DNA of 64,000 nt from Symsagittifera roscoffensis (taxonomy: Eukaryota > Xenacoelomorpha > Acoela > Convolutidae). Where the stretch lies: contig NC_087069.1 of assembly GCF_963678635.1 (NCBI RefSeq), positions 3,672,166 through 3,736,165 of the forward strand, read 5' to 3'. The position numbers were made by a program, and so were the translations under genes. The notes beneath the pieces were generated by a model. That model ran no database searches, was not told the DNA's origin, and worked only from the letters and a program-made list of their open reading frames with translations. Shown here piece after piece: positions 21,327 to 30,149 of the stretch (within the stretch, counting starts at the first letter, position 1; every line of letters starts with the position of its first letter).

Positions 21327-22444
21327 GTGTATGATAATCCTGAGTATGGGTTATAAAATGTAATGTAACCAATTGTCTTTTTGGTATATCTGTCGTATTT
21401 ATATATTACTTCAGTGGTTATAAATGGTGGTGGTAGTGATTGAGCTGTTATGTTTGGTGGGTTTAATGGGTAGGGATGTTGAGTAATGTTGTTCAACTTA
21501 ACTGTGATTTCAAACTTTAATTGTAAACTGTTTTGTTGGAGTATTTGGATATTGTGATCACGGATATCGTCGTGAATATCTTGTCGATATTGTAATCTAT
21601 TAAGTGCCCAGTTATGAAGGCGATTACTTTCTAGATGTTGACCAAATAATGGTGGAGGTGCTGTAAATGTATTCCAATCTAGTCTTAAAGGGATATTTGT
21701 TGATGATTGTTCTCGATATCTTGCGTCGAGGTTATTTGGAAAATTTAAGTTAAAAGGCGTCGGGGAAACTTGACTAATTGTTGGTGTTGATGGTAGTGAT
21801 AATGTTTCTGGTAGTGATGAAGATGTTGTATCTGTAGAAATGTCTATGGGGTCATTGATTAAATTTGGTTCACCTTGTGTGAATGAATGTGTTGTCCAAT
21901 ATGGTAGTCGTGATGTTTGGTTTGGGGGGTTAAAGGGATTCTCACGTATTTGTTCAGATGTTGGTGTTGAACCTAAGTAATCTGAGGGTAGGCTTGAAGT
22001 ACTTCGTTGTGAAAGAAGTGTAGGGGTTTCTGGTAAGATACCAGTGGGATTTTCTGGCGTGCTTTGTGATGGTGATTGAGGTATTTCAAAGTGAACTCGG
22101 GGAGTTTGAAAATTTCTATTTCGTCGGGGATGTATAATTTGTCTATTTATTTCTGTTGTGTTTTGGTTCTGACTAAGATTTCGTATTCTACTTAGTTCTT
22201 GTGGTAGTGTTGGGTATAGGTTATATGTTGGTTCATTTAGGGATGCTTGTCGTTGAACTGGTTCTAGTGGTTCAGATAAACGAGCGTGTCGTTCTTCAAA
22301 AGTGTATGGGTTATCTTGAAAGGAAATTTGTGTAGATGTTTGAGGGTTTTGAGTAGTTGAAGGTGTTGTTGGGTTATCTTGGGATGATGTCGGTGAAGAC
22401 TGACTTTGTGACTGTTGGGTAGCAATTTTTGATAGGTTTTTGAT
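21314..22444 (-). CDS. ATG-less 376-codon frame (Ser/Pro/Gln-rich)
   Basis: The frame is open from after a TAATAA (22445-22450) to TAA at 21314-21316 and contains no ATG at all. The first two thirds are rich in Ser, Pro, Thr, Gln and Asn. The last third has more ordinary composition, with RLHNWALNRLQYRQDIHDDI and a terminus YNPYSGLSYTCIF. It overlaps the env ATG by 13 bases. Its lack of any ATG over 1.1 kb with no stop suggests expression by splicing, a non-AUG start or frameshift from an upstream ORF. An acceptor-like ACCCAACAG lies near 22405. It may be an alternative N-terminal part of an env precursor or a separate protein. I recognise no domain. Confidence 0.65.
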   Translation of the reverse strand: MKNLSKIATQQSQSQSSPTSSQDNPTTPSTTQNPQTSTQISFQDNPYTFEERHARLSEPLEPVQRQASLNEPTYNLYPTLPQELSRIRNLSQNQNTTEINRQIIHPRRNRNFQTPRVHFEIPQSPSQSTPENPTGILPETPTLLSQRSTSSLPSDYLGSTPTSEQIRENPFNPPNQTSRLPYWTTHSFTQGEPNLINDPIDISTDTTSSSLPETLSLPSTPTISQVSPTPFNLNFPNNLDARYREQSSTNIPLRLDWNTFTAPPPLFGQHLESNRLHNWALNRLQYRQDIHDDIRDHNIQILQQNSLQLKFEITVKLNNITQHPYPLNPPNITAQSLPPPFITTEVIYKYDRYTKKTIGYITFYNPYSGLSYTCIF

Positions 22445-22452
22445 TTATTATT

Positions 22453-22641
22453 TTAGTGAAAAGGTTTATGTTTATTATAATATTCTTCCAAAAAAAGAAT
22501 TAGAAGGATTGTTGCTAGGGCAAATGTGAGGATTGCTTTCTTTATACATTTGTATATGGTCAAAATGAGGGATGATAAAATTGTTATGAAAATTACAAAC
22601 AATAAAAAAATATCAGTTCTACTGGAAATAGTTCGTATCAT
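22453..22641 (-). CDS. 62-residue membrane ORF
   Basis: A small, very hydrophobic protein with two predicted membrane spans (FLLFVIFITILSSLILTIY and ILTFALATILLILFL). They are separated by a Lys-containing turn, and the tail is charged (EEYYNKHKPFH). Its ATG overlaps the TGA of the preceding 76-residue ORF as ATGA. Size and topology resemble viral ion-channel-like small proteins, but no homology is claimed. Confidence 0.5.
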   Translation of the reverse strand: MIRTISSRTDIFLLFVIFITILSSLILTIYKCIKKAILTFALATILLILFLEEYYNKHKPFH

Positions 22642-22868
22642 TTAGACAAGTTGTATGAATCGTACCTGTGGATATAATCAAGGGTTTTTGAAAGTTGGAG
22701 AAATAGTTCGAATATAGTGTAGAAAATTAAAAAAATGTTACAAAAAATGATTAAGATTATTAGAAAAGATTCAAGGATATGAAAAAGAAATATTATAAAA
22801 GTTTCAAGTATCGTAAAAAATAGTTTGAGGTTTGTGATAATATTAGTGACTGTTTGATAGAAGAGCAT
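22638..22868 (-). CDS. 76-residue membrane ORF
   Basis: This is almost entirely hydrophobic from residue 6 to 60 (Leu/Ile/Phe-rich, two or more spans), with a short polar end (DYIHRYDSYNLSK). Its ATG follows directly on an in-frame TAA (TAAATG) that closes a short open frame (about 22869-23020, no ATG, basic start RKRRPPDHHK). Base composition switches to T-rich on the coding strand here while G stays scarce. Because T-rich DNA readily encodes hydrophobic residues, the stop/start coupling is the main argument that it is real. Confidence 0.45.
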   Translation of the reverse strand: MLFYQTVTNIITNLKLFFTILETFIIFLFHILESFLIILIIFCNIFLIFYTIFELFLQLSKTLDYIHRYDSYNLSK

Positions 22869-22871
22869 TTA

Positions 22872-23461
22872 AGAAATGACTTCTTGATCGAATATTTTTT
22901 GTTGTTTGGGGCGATTTTCAAGTGTGGTCGGATTATTTATTAGTTTTTTGACAAGTGGGTTGAGTTTTGTAAAAAATTGTTGGGGGCAATTTTTATGGTG
23001 ATCGGGGGGTCGTCTTTTTCTTTATTTTTGTTTGTCAAATGATCCGAGGTATGGTGAGATTTTTGTACTTTAGGCTAATTAAAATGTTCGTTTTGTTTAT
23101 TTAGGCTAAGTTAACAGATTAGTTTGGGGGGTATTTGTGGTCTGAGTTGGGGAAATATTGTTGATCTTTGGGTTATTAGATAAGGGAGATATATGGGATT
23201 ATGGTGATATTTATTTTAGTTGTCAAGTTGGAGTGGTTTGCTTATTTTTGACCTGGAGGTCGTAAAGTTATAGTTAGAGATATGCCTGGAGTTTTATATG
23301 ATTCGTCTAATTGATCTGAGTTTAAGTTAGAGAAGGTGACGGATTGGATGAATCCTATTGGTCTAAATTTGAACTAGAATCATTGCGTGTTTGTCAGCAT
23401 GTTATTTTGAAAAATGAAAATTGAAAATGTTTCAGAGGTTTCAAGACTGTAAATTATAGAG
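22872..23461 (-). other. Integrase to ORF76 spacer
   Basis: About 590 bp holds only the short ATG-less frame of about 50 codons (22872-23020) directly before ORF76. The rest is G/T-rich on the plus strand with no domain. A splice acceptor for a subgenomic 3' mRNA could lie here, but I cannot point to a clear one. Confidence 0.45.
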
Positions 23462-25145
23462 CTATAATTGCTTTTGAAATTCCACTTTCTTTAATATTTT
23501 AGATTGGGGGATGAATATTTTATAATTTTTACGTGGTTGATTTCTAAGTCGTGTTGATTTTCCATGTTCTGATTTGTCGATTTGCTCTTGGGGTATTATT
23601 TGTTCGGTCATTTTTCTATTTTTTCTTTCTTTTTGAGGTGTTTTTTGGTCTAGGTTTTTTGTATTGTTTTTGGTGGTGGTTGATTTTGTATTTTTATTTC
23701 CGATGGGAATATCATTTTGTTCCTCTGTTGTGTTTTCCGGATGTGGGTCATTTTGAATAACTTTTAAACCTGTAAAAGAATATAATTGAGTTAATTCGCG
23801 GAGTGCGTATTCTTTTGGATAATAAGGTAATAGGTTGTTTCGGTGCTGAACGATTTCTTTTTTGTCTGAGTCGGTAATCTTATATGTGACATCAGTGGGT
23901 TTTGAAATTATTTGGTATGGTCCTTTACGAAGGGGTTGTAATTTTTTAGAAATTCCTTTGTGAGTAGTGAAATTAGGTATTAAAACAAATGTTCCAATTT
24001 TTAAATCGGAGGCTGGTGTAAAACGTGAATTTATTTGTTCATTAATGTTTTGCCTTTGTAATAACTTTTTTGTTATTTTTTGATAAATATCATTATGTTT
24101 TTTATCTCTGTTTAAAATCCATTCGGTGTGTGTACCGGATGCTAATTTAAGAATTTGTGGGTGATGAAAATGATCTTCATCGTGTGTATGTAAAGGTAGG
24201 TTATAACAAATTGAGTCTTTATTTGGTTGGCAATAACCTTGTGCGTTTTTATGAGAATTTGCTGTAAACATTATTGGTTTGCGTGGCTTTTGGTTAAAAA
24301 CCATTTCATATGGTGACATTCCTAGAGTTGTCGTGATTTGTGAATTATATGCTAAGGGAAATAATTTTACATCTGCTGACCATTCGGTATATCTTGTATT
24401 ATTTCCGTTGATGATACATCTAAGATATTCTTGTAATGAACGGTTCATACCTTCGACTAAGCCGTTTGTCCAAGGTGCGTGAGATGTACGTGGTTTGTGT
24501 TTAATGTTATATAAATGACATAGTGTGATGATTTCATTATTTATGAATTCTGTACCGTTGTCTGTAACTAAAATTTCTGGTAGTCCAAATTTTGCTATCC
24601 AGTGTTCATAAAGCGTTGTGTACGCATAATAAGCGTTACAATGTGGTACTGGGTTAAGTGCTACATAATGTGTAAATGCGTCAACAATTACCATAATGTA
24701 GGAGTTTCCTTCTGATGAGGGTGAAATTGGTCCTTTAGTATCAAATGAGATACGATGATTAAAGTACAAACTTTGTCCTTTAAAATCCTGTTTTTGTGCT
24801 ATTTGTTTTTGATTTGGGTAAGGTTTATTTAGTTGACATACTATACAGTCATTGCATAGTACTTTTATCCAAATTGGTGCATTTGGGAAATAAAAGTTTT
24901 GTATGAAATTTGAATATGTTTTTTCTGATCCAGAGTGTCCTTTAATATTTTGTGTATGTGAAATATTAAAAGCTATGAGAATCATACTTAAAAGGAGACA
25001 GGGAACTGTAGATTCATTTAAGTTATATTCTAAAAGGTCTGTATTTTCGTTAATTGTTGTGTTATTAAATTTGCGAAAGTATCGGAGGAGTGTTTTGTTT
25101 CCTAGAATGGTTGAATCTGCCTTGATAGGTTAGTTTTATATTTGT
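23462..25145 (-). CDS. int: Integrase (DD35E) of the giant element
   Basis: The ATG at 24985 opens a 507-residue frame, but the frame is open further up to about 25145 and is one base out of register with the RT frame. The zinc-binding HHCC region is H-x6-H...C-x2-C (residues 10-50). The catalytic core has Asp82 (SFDTKGP), Asp142 (VTDNGTEF) and Glu178 (NGLVEGMNRS), a 35-residue spacing. A GPY/F-type C-terminal module (LRKGPYQIIS) and a long Lys/Gln/Asn-rich basic tail follow. It inserts cDNA into the host genome, and the 4-bp target duplication fits. It is recorded as a CDS because the integrase itself is uninterrupted. A frameshift near 25130 separates it from RT/RNase H. Confidence 0.9.
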
Positions 25146-26796
25146 GCCATGATTTTAGTTGTCTAATTATCGGGTCAAGATTTTGATATTGTTTCAGTGT
25201 TGAAATTGTAATTGTTTCTGTTGGAGGGAGAAAAATGTTTTCAATTTCGAATTTAGATAAGGGTATTGTATCAAGTGGGTCATGGAGGTCAAAAACTTGA
25301 TTTATTGTGTAATTTGAATCGTTTGTTTGTGGTCCTGATAAGTTTATTTTATCAGTTAAATTTTCTTTTTCAATTAGTGGAAAATGGTCTTTTTTAGGCG
25401 GGTGTTGTTTGATTCTTTTTTGTTGGGTGTTATTTGTTATCCATTGTGAATATGGGATTGGTTTAAAAGTTGATGTTCCAAGTAGATCAACTTCATAGTG
25501 ATTATTTTGACAATCTAAATAAAGTGGGAAATGTTGTAAACTATTTATTTGTGATTGTTCAACGTCAGTTTTTACTGCATATTTGCATTCCAATCGGGGT
25601 GATGTTTCATTTTCTGCAAGGTAGAATTTTATATTTTTGGGTATTTCAACTGTTGTTTTTCGTGTAAGTAATTCAGGTGGCGTATTTCGACTTAAGGTGT
25701 CTGGTAATGCAAGATTTTTTCCTGCGGTCCAAACTATATGTAAGTTTGGGAATTTCATTAAAACTAGTTGAAATCTATAAACTCGGTGGTTTGGATTAGA
25801 CTTTTGTGTAAAAAGAAAGATGATTGGTTTATGGTCTGTGAATAGAACTGTGGGATGTTTTGATCCAAGTATCAGAAATTCGTATTCTGTTAGTGTATAT
25901 ATTATGGCTGTACAGTCTCTCATTAAAGTTGAGAGTCGTAGCTCTGCTTGAGTGAATAATCGAGAAATTGCTGATATGAGGTTCATTTTATTTGTACCGT
26001 TGTGTGATTGTAATAATGCTGCACCGATGCCAAAGTTCGAAGCATCGCACATTGCATAAAATGGTTGATCGGGATCTGGAATTGTGTTTGAAATTTGTTC
26101 AGTTAAAAGTTTCTTTATTTCTTCAAATCGTGCTTGATGTTCTGTATTCCATTCAAAATTATTTTGTTGTCTAAGGATATTATAGATAGGACGTAGATAT
26201 AATTGCATTTTATAAACATATTTGCTTAAAAAGTTTAACATTCCAAGAAATTCTTGGATTTTCTTTTTATTTGTTGGTGGTTGGAGTTTTTGAATAGCGT
26301 CAATGCGTGATTTCAATGGAGTGATTGTTTTTCTTTCTATATTATGTCCTAAGAATTTAACTCTTGTCAAAAAGAAGTTTGATTTATCGGGGGCGGCCTT
26401 CAGATTTTCGTTCTGAAGTATTTGGTGATATTTTTCTAAAACATTGAACATTTCTTCTTTTGTTTGTGATTGCATAAAAACATCGTCTAAATAGGTGATT
26501 GCGTTTTTCTTGAGTATTAGTGGTCTAAAGATTTTGCTCATTAAGGCTGAAAATGCTGCTGGTCCTATGGATATTCCATAGAATAAGCGGTTGAATTCAT
26601 ATTGTTGGTTTCCAATAACAAATTGTGTTAAACGTCTTGATTGTTCATCTAATGGCATTTGATTATATGCACTATTCATATCGGCGGTTGTAAAGTATTT
26701 TCCGTTTATTTTTGTTAAAATAACTTGTATTGGTTCAATGGGCCAATTACACTTTGATTCATCTATGAGTGAGTTGAGGTATCTAGCATAGCGATA
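25102..26796 (-). CDS. pol: Reverse transcriptase and RNase H of the giant element
   Basis: Open from just after a TAA at 26797-26799 to TAG at 25102; the ATG at 26679 lies inside the RT fold, so it is not the start. RT motifs are KYFTTADMNSAYNQMPL (block A), GISIGPAAFSALMSK and YLDDVFMQS (catalytic Asp pair, residues 65-66 from that ATG). The RNase H domain shows YAMCDASNFGIGAALLQ, an MRDCTAIIYTL block with Glu nearby, and LFTDHKPI. The chain then runs into a connection region. The N-terminal RT residues lie beside the 942-bp duplication and are in a different frame from protease. Confidence 0.9.
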   Translation of the reverse strand, partial: YRYARYLNSLIDESKCNWPIEPIQVILTKINGKYFTTADMNSAYNQMPLDEQSRRLTQFVIGNQQYEFNRLFYGISIGPAAFSALMSKIFRPLILKKNAITYLDDVFMQSQTKEEMFNVLEKYHQILQNENLKAAPDKSNFFLTRVKFLGHNIERKTITPLKSRIDAIQKLQPPTNKKKIQEFLGMLNFLSKYVYKMQLYLRPIYNILRQQNNFEWNTEHQARFEEIKKLLTEQISNTIPDPDQPFYAMCDASNFGIGAALLQSHNGTNKMNLISAISRLFTQAELRLSTLMRDCTAIIYTLTEYEFLILGSKHPTVLFTDHKPIIFLFTQKSNPNHRVYRFQLVLMKFPNLHIVWTAGKNLALPDTLSRNTPPELLTRKTTVEIPKNIKFYLAENETSPRLECKYAVKTDVEQSQINSLQHFPLYLDCQNNHYEVDLLGTSTFKPIPYSQWITNNTQQKRIKQHPPKKDHFPLIEKENLTDKINLSGPQTNDSNYTINQVFDLHDPLDTIPLSKFEIENIFLPPTETITISTLKQYQNLDPIIRQLKSWHKYKTNLSRQIQPF

Positions 26797-26800
26797 TTAT

Positions 26801-27648
26801 TTACGCGAAAGGCTTTTTGTGTATTGGTGATATTGTAGCGTTGGTTTCGCAATAGCTTAAAAGTCCTAAAGGTAAGGTTACTTGGTAAGGTGTATTGTTG
26901 TATACATGTAAGGAAATAATATCTGAATTCGAGTTTTTCAAATATTTTATTGATGAGATTGTGATTTTGAAAAATTTATGAATAGGTTTGAATTCAAAAT
27001 CTGACATATAAAATTTTTGTTTGTTTTGTTCTTTATCATATTGGTGAACTTGTTTGATTGAAAAATTATAGATGTTTCCTGATAGTGGTTTCAAGTGTTT
27101 TCTTTGTTGATTATATATTGGGTAAAATTTTGAAAAGAATGGTGGTTGTTGATTTAATCTTTGAAAAAATGTTAGGGATGTGTCTTTTGATTTTGTATAT
27201 TTATCTTTGATTAATATTTTACTATTCAAGATGTTGATTGTTGGTATATATTTCGAGATAAATGGTATTCCAATGATATTATGTTTAAATCAGTGATATG
27301 GAATATTTGTTTAAATGGCTTATTTAAAATTTTATTTTGCTCTATTGTTCTTGTGGGGAGAAGAAATAATTGGATTTTTCCGTAGTTTATTAATGTTGAT
27401 CCCTGTGCTGTTGCTAACTTACTGGAGGTTTCAAGAGGTGTTAGTTTTGGGTGTAAAGTTTTTATTTCATTCCATGTGGGGATGTTTATTATATTTGATT
27501 CTGCTCCTGAATCAATTAAAAAATCAATTTCAAGATCTGGTGGTTGAAATTCTTTGTTTCTTGGACTTTCTAAGAGAAATGGTATTGTCCAAATTTTTTC
27601 TTTGGGTTGTTCTTTTTGTATATTTTGATAAATGTGATTTGTGTTCAA
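26801..27648 (-). pseudogene. pro: Duplicate protease and linker frames (second copy)
   Basis: 27226-27648 repeats the end of the nucleocapsid/protease frame, including DFLIDSGAESNII, and 26801-27229 repeats the 140-residue linker that precedes RT. The two frames overlap at 27226-27229 as ATGA, as also between the corresponding parts of the other copy. This copy is downstream in the coding direction and directly abuts the RT. It lacks its own gag context and is a by-product of the tandem duplication. Confidence 0.75.
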
Positions 27649-27742
27649 GCATTTTGTTTTATCATTATCAGTGGGTTCAATGGGCCAATTACACTTTGAT
27701 TCATCTATGAGTGAGTTGAGGTATCTAGCATAGCGATATTAT

Positions 27743-28036
27743 TTACGCGATAGGCTTTTTGTGTATTGGTGATATTGTAGCGTTGGTTTCGCAATAGCTT
27801 AAAAGTCCTAAAGGTAATGTTACTTGGTAAGGTGTATTGTTGTATACATGTAAGGAAATAATATCTGAATTCGAGTTTTTCAAATATTTTATTGATGAGA
27901 TTGTGATTTTGAAAAATTTATGAATAGGTTTGAATTCAAAATCTGACATATAAAATTTTTGTTTGTTTTGTTCTTTATCATATTCGTGAACTTGTTTGAT
28001 TGAAAAATTATAGATGTTTCCTGATAGTGGTTTCAA
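27743..28036 (-). CDS. Linker domain before RT, first copy
   Basis: A 97-residue frame, equivalent to residues 46-142 of the frame at 26801-27229. A one-base deletion near 28043 (T run) removes the N-terminal part from frame. It contains FKITISSIKYLKNSNSDIIS and YQVTLPLGLLSYCET. The latter looks like a protease-family beta-strand region; I read this as the dUTPase-like or protease C-terminal linker that often sits between protease and RT, but the identity is not secure. Confidence 0.45.
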   Translation of the reverse strand: MKPLSGNIYNFSIKQVHEYDKEQNKQKFYMSDFEFKPIHKFFKITISSIKYLKNSNSDIISLHVYNNTPYQVTLPLGLLSYCETNATISPIHKKPIA

Positions 28037-28166
28037 GTGTTTTTTTGTTGATTATATATTGGGTAAAATTTTGAAAAGAATGGTGGTTGTTTATTTAATC
28101 TTTGAAAAAATGTTAGGGATGTGTCTTTTGTTTTTGTATATTTATCTTTGATTAATATTTTACTAT

Positions 28167-29843
28167 TCAAGATGTTGATTGTTGGTATATATTTAGAGAT
28201 AAATGGTATTCCAATGATATTATGTTTAAATCAGTGATATGGAATATTTGTTTAAATGGCTTATTTAAAATTTTGTTTTGCTCTATTGTTCTTGTGGGGA
28301 GAAGAAATAATTGGATTTTTCCGTAGTTTATTAATGTTGATCCCTGTGCTGTTGCTAACTTACTGGAGGTTTCAAGAGGTGTTAGTTTTGGGTGTAAAGT
28401 TTTTATTTCATTCCATGTGGGGATGTTTATTATATTTGATTCTGCTCCTGAATCAATTAAAAAATCAATTTCAAGATCTGGTGGTTGAAATTCTTTGTTT
28501 CTTGGACTTTCTAAGAGAAATGGTATTGTCCAAATTTTTTCTTTGGGTTGTTCTTTTTGTATATTTTGATAAATGTGATTTGTGTTCAAGCATTTTGTTT
28601 TATCATTATCAGTGGGTTGATTTGTAGTGTTAATTCTATTAGTTTCTTGCGTCGTTGGTGTGGAATGTATGGGTTTAGTATAATAATTGTGAAGAAATTC
28701 TGATTGATTTTCATATATGTGTGATGAAAAAGGTTGTTCATATATAACAGATTCATAGTCATTTTCGACTTTTATCATATTGATGGAGAGAGTGTTTTCT
28801 GTGTCGCTTTCTGAATCTGATGATCCACAGTTTATTTGATTGAGTTGTAACGTATCAGTTACTGTGTCATCAATACCTGGAGGGTCTGATGTTGTTTCTG
28901 GATTAGATTGTACTTGATTGATATGTCTTTGATGTTTAGGTGTACTACTTCTGTGGCGATTATTAGAATTATTGTAGTGATTATTATTCCGGTGTGGTGA
29001 TTGGGAATAATTTCTATAACGATTATTATAACTTGAATGTTGATTTTGTGAATTATTTCGCGATCTATTTTGATAATTACTGTTTGTTCTGTTGTATGAG
29101 TTATTTCTTGATCGGTTGTTTGGATAATACTGATTTCGATTGTTTGAATAACTTCTATTTCGATTATTGGAGTAGTTTCTATTTCTATTATATGATGAGT
29201 TTCGTGATTGATTGTTTGGATAGTATCTATTTCTTGATTGGGAATTAGATCTAGAAACAAACTGTGTTGTGTTTGAATTAGATCTGGAGTAGTTATTTCT
29301 ACTATTTGGTCTATTGTAGTGATTTTGTGACGAATTTTGTGTATTTCTTCGTTCTGGCGATCTTCCTCTATAACTTGAGTTATGTGGTGATTGATTTCTT
29401 GTATAATTTGTATTGTTCGGGAGTGGTTTTCCTGAACTATTGTTGCTGTATACATTTTTGTTCGGTAGATTTTGATCTTTCTTCATATATTGATAGAATG
29501 ACTTATTTGGTTCTTTGTATTTTTGAGGTTTATTTTGATTATCTTGCTGTTTTTGTCTACATTCAGAAATACTATGTCCGTATCGTCGGCAATAATTACA
29601 CCATTTTTTGAAAGATGGTTTGCCTTTAAAGTTTGGGTGTTTTTCGTAAATATTGAGTATTTCAGTGATTTTTTCAACGAGGTCTGTATCTGATTCCTGT
29701 ATATTGTTAATATTTGTGGAAGCTGTTTCAATTCTGTTAACGTATTGTAATTTCAGATTTTCCGTTTCTTCGAGTTTCATTGTGATTTCTGCTTGTTCTA
29801 ATTTGTCTACTAGTTTTCGAAAATCTAAATCGGGTTCTCGAAT
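28167..29843 (-). CDS. gag-pro: Nucleocapsid and aspartic protease of the giant element
   Basis: The frame is open from just after an in-frame TAA (29844-29846); the ATG at 29780 is internal. It encodes a CCHC knuckle CNYCRRYGHSISEC (residues 61-74 from that ATG), then about 170 residues made almost only of Asn, Arg, Ser and Tyr in SYSNNRN/SRNNSYNR-like repeats. An acidic Ser patch (SSDSESD) and an aspartic protease with IDSGAESNIINIP near the C-terminus follow. The Asn/Arg/Ser tract is an RNA-binding, phase-separating type sequence. The frame continues the capsid frame at 29844-30149 across the single TAA, which could act as a gag/pro readthrough signal or be a mutation. Confidence 0.8.
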   Translation of the reverse strand: MREPDLDFRKLVDKLEQAEITMKLEETENLKLQYVNRIETASTNINNIQESDTDLVEKITEILNIYEKHPNFKGKPSFKKWCNYCRRYGHSISECRQKQQDNQNKPQKYKEPNKSFYQYMKKDQNLPNKNVYSNNSSGKPLPNNTNYTRNQSPHNSSYRGRSPERRNTQNSSQNHYNRPNSRNNYSRSNSNTTQFVSRSNSQSRNRYYPNNQSRNSSYNRNRNYSNNRNRSYSNNRNQYYPNNRSRNNSYNRTNSNYQNRSRNNSQNQHSSYNNRYRNYSQSPHRNNNHYNNSNNRHRSSTPKHQRHINQVQSNPETTSDPPGIDDTVTDTLQLNQINCGSSDSESDTENTLSINMIKVENDYESVIYEQPFSSHIYENQSEFLHNYYTKPIHSTPTTQETNRINTTNQPTDNDKTKCLNTNHIYQNIQKEQPKEKIWTIPFLLESPRNKEFQPPDLEIDFLIDSGAESNIINIPTWNEIKTLHPKLTPLETSSKLATAQGSTLINYGKIQLFLLPTRTIEQNKILNKPFKQIFHITDLNIISLEYHLSLNIYQQSTS

Positions 29844-30149
29844 TTAAGAAGGATGGGATGCTCTTTTTTTTATTGCTATTTTCCTTAATTGTGGTGTTAA
29901 GGTCATCATTAAGATTTCTGTCATCTTTGTGTTTTTATAGTCGTGTGTATTTAATGAAAATGCTTTTCGAACTAGTGTTTTGATCCGTACTACTAATTGC
30001 TTGATGGTTTCGTTTGGTAATCTGCGAATTTCATTACATAAAACTCTTTGTTGTTGTTTGTTTCTTTCGGAGTCAAACATTTTTGAAAATTCTTGTGTGA
30101 ACCTTTTCCAATTTGATTTTAATTCTAGAGGCAATACTGAAAAAACCAT
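29844..30149 (-). CDS. gag: Capsid C-terminal segment (gag)
   Basis: This 101-codon frame continues gag after a frame change at a run of six T on the coding strand (near 30135-30145). It contains helices typical of Gypsy capsid C-terminal domains: WKRFTQEFSKMF and VLCNEIRRLPNETIKQLVVR, then a basic end. It stops at an in-frame TAA and then continues as nucleocapsid in the same frame. The shift point reads TGG TTT TTT CAG, which permits -1 slippage; deletion of one T by mutation or assembly error is equally possible. Confidence 0.7.
   Translation of the reverse strand: MVFSVLPLELKSNWKRFTQEFSKMFDSERNKQQQRVLCNEIRRLPNETIKQLVVRIKTLVRKAFSLNTHDYKNTKMTEILMMTLTPQLRKIAIKKRASHPS

Larger units (their letters stand above)
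26732..28615 (-). repeat. 942-bp tandem duplication across protease and pre-RT region
   Basis: GGTTCAATGGGCCAATTACAC starts at 26732 and again at 27674. The two 942-bp copies (26732-27673 and 27674-28615) differ at about eight positions, including a one-base deletion in a T run. Each copy holds the protease end plus a 140-residue region that ends in HKKP-[F/I]-A and a stop. The period is a multiple of three, so the frame is kept, but each copy retains the stop. Confidence 0.92.

Noticed and set aside
29306-29611. Plus-strand Tyr/Phe/Cys-rich frames opposite nucleocapsid
   Set aside because: They are antisense translation of the Asn/Arg/Ser repeat tract.
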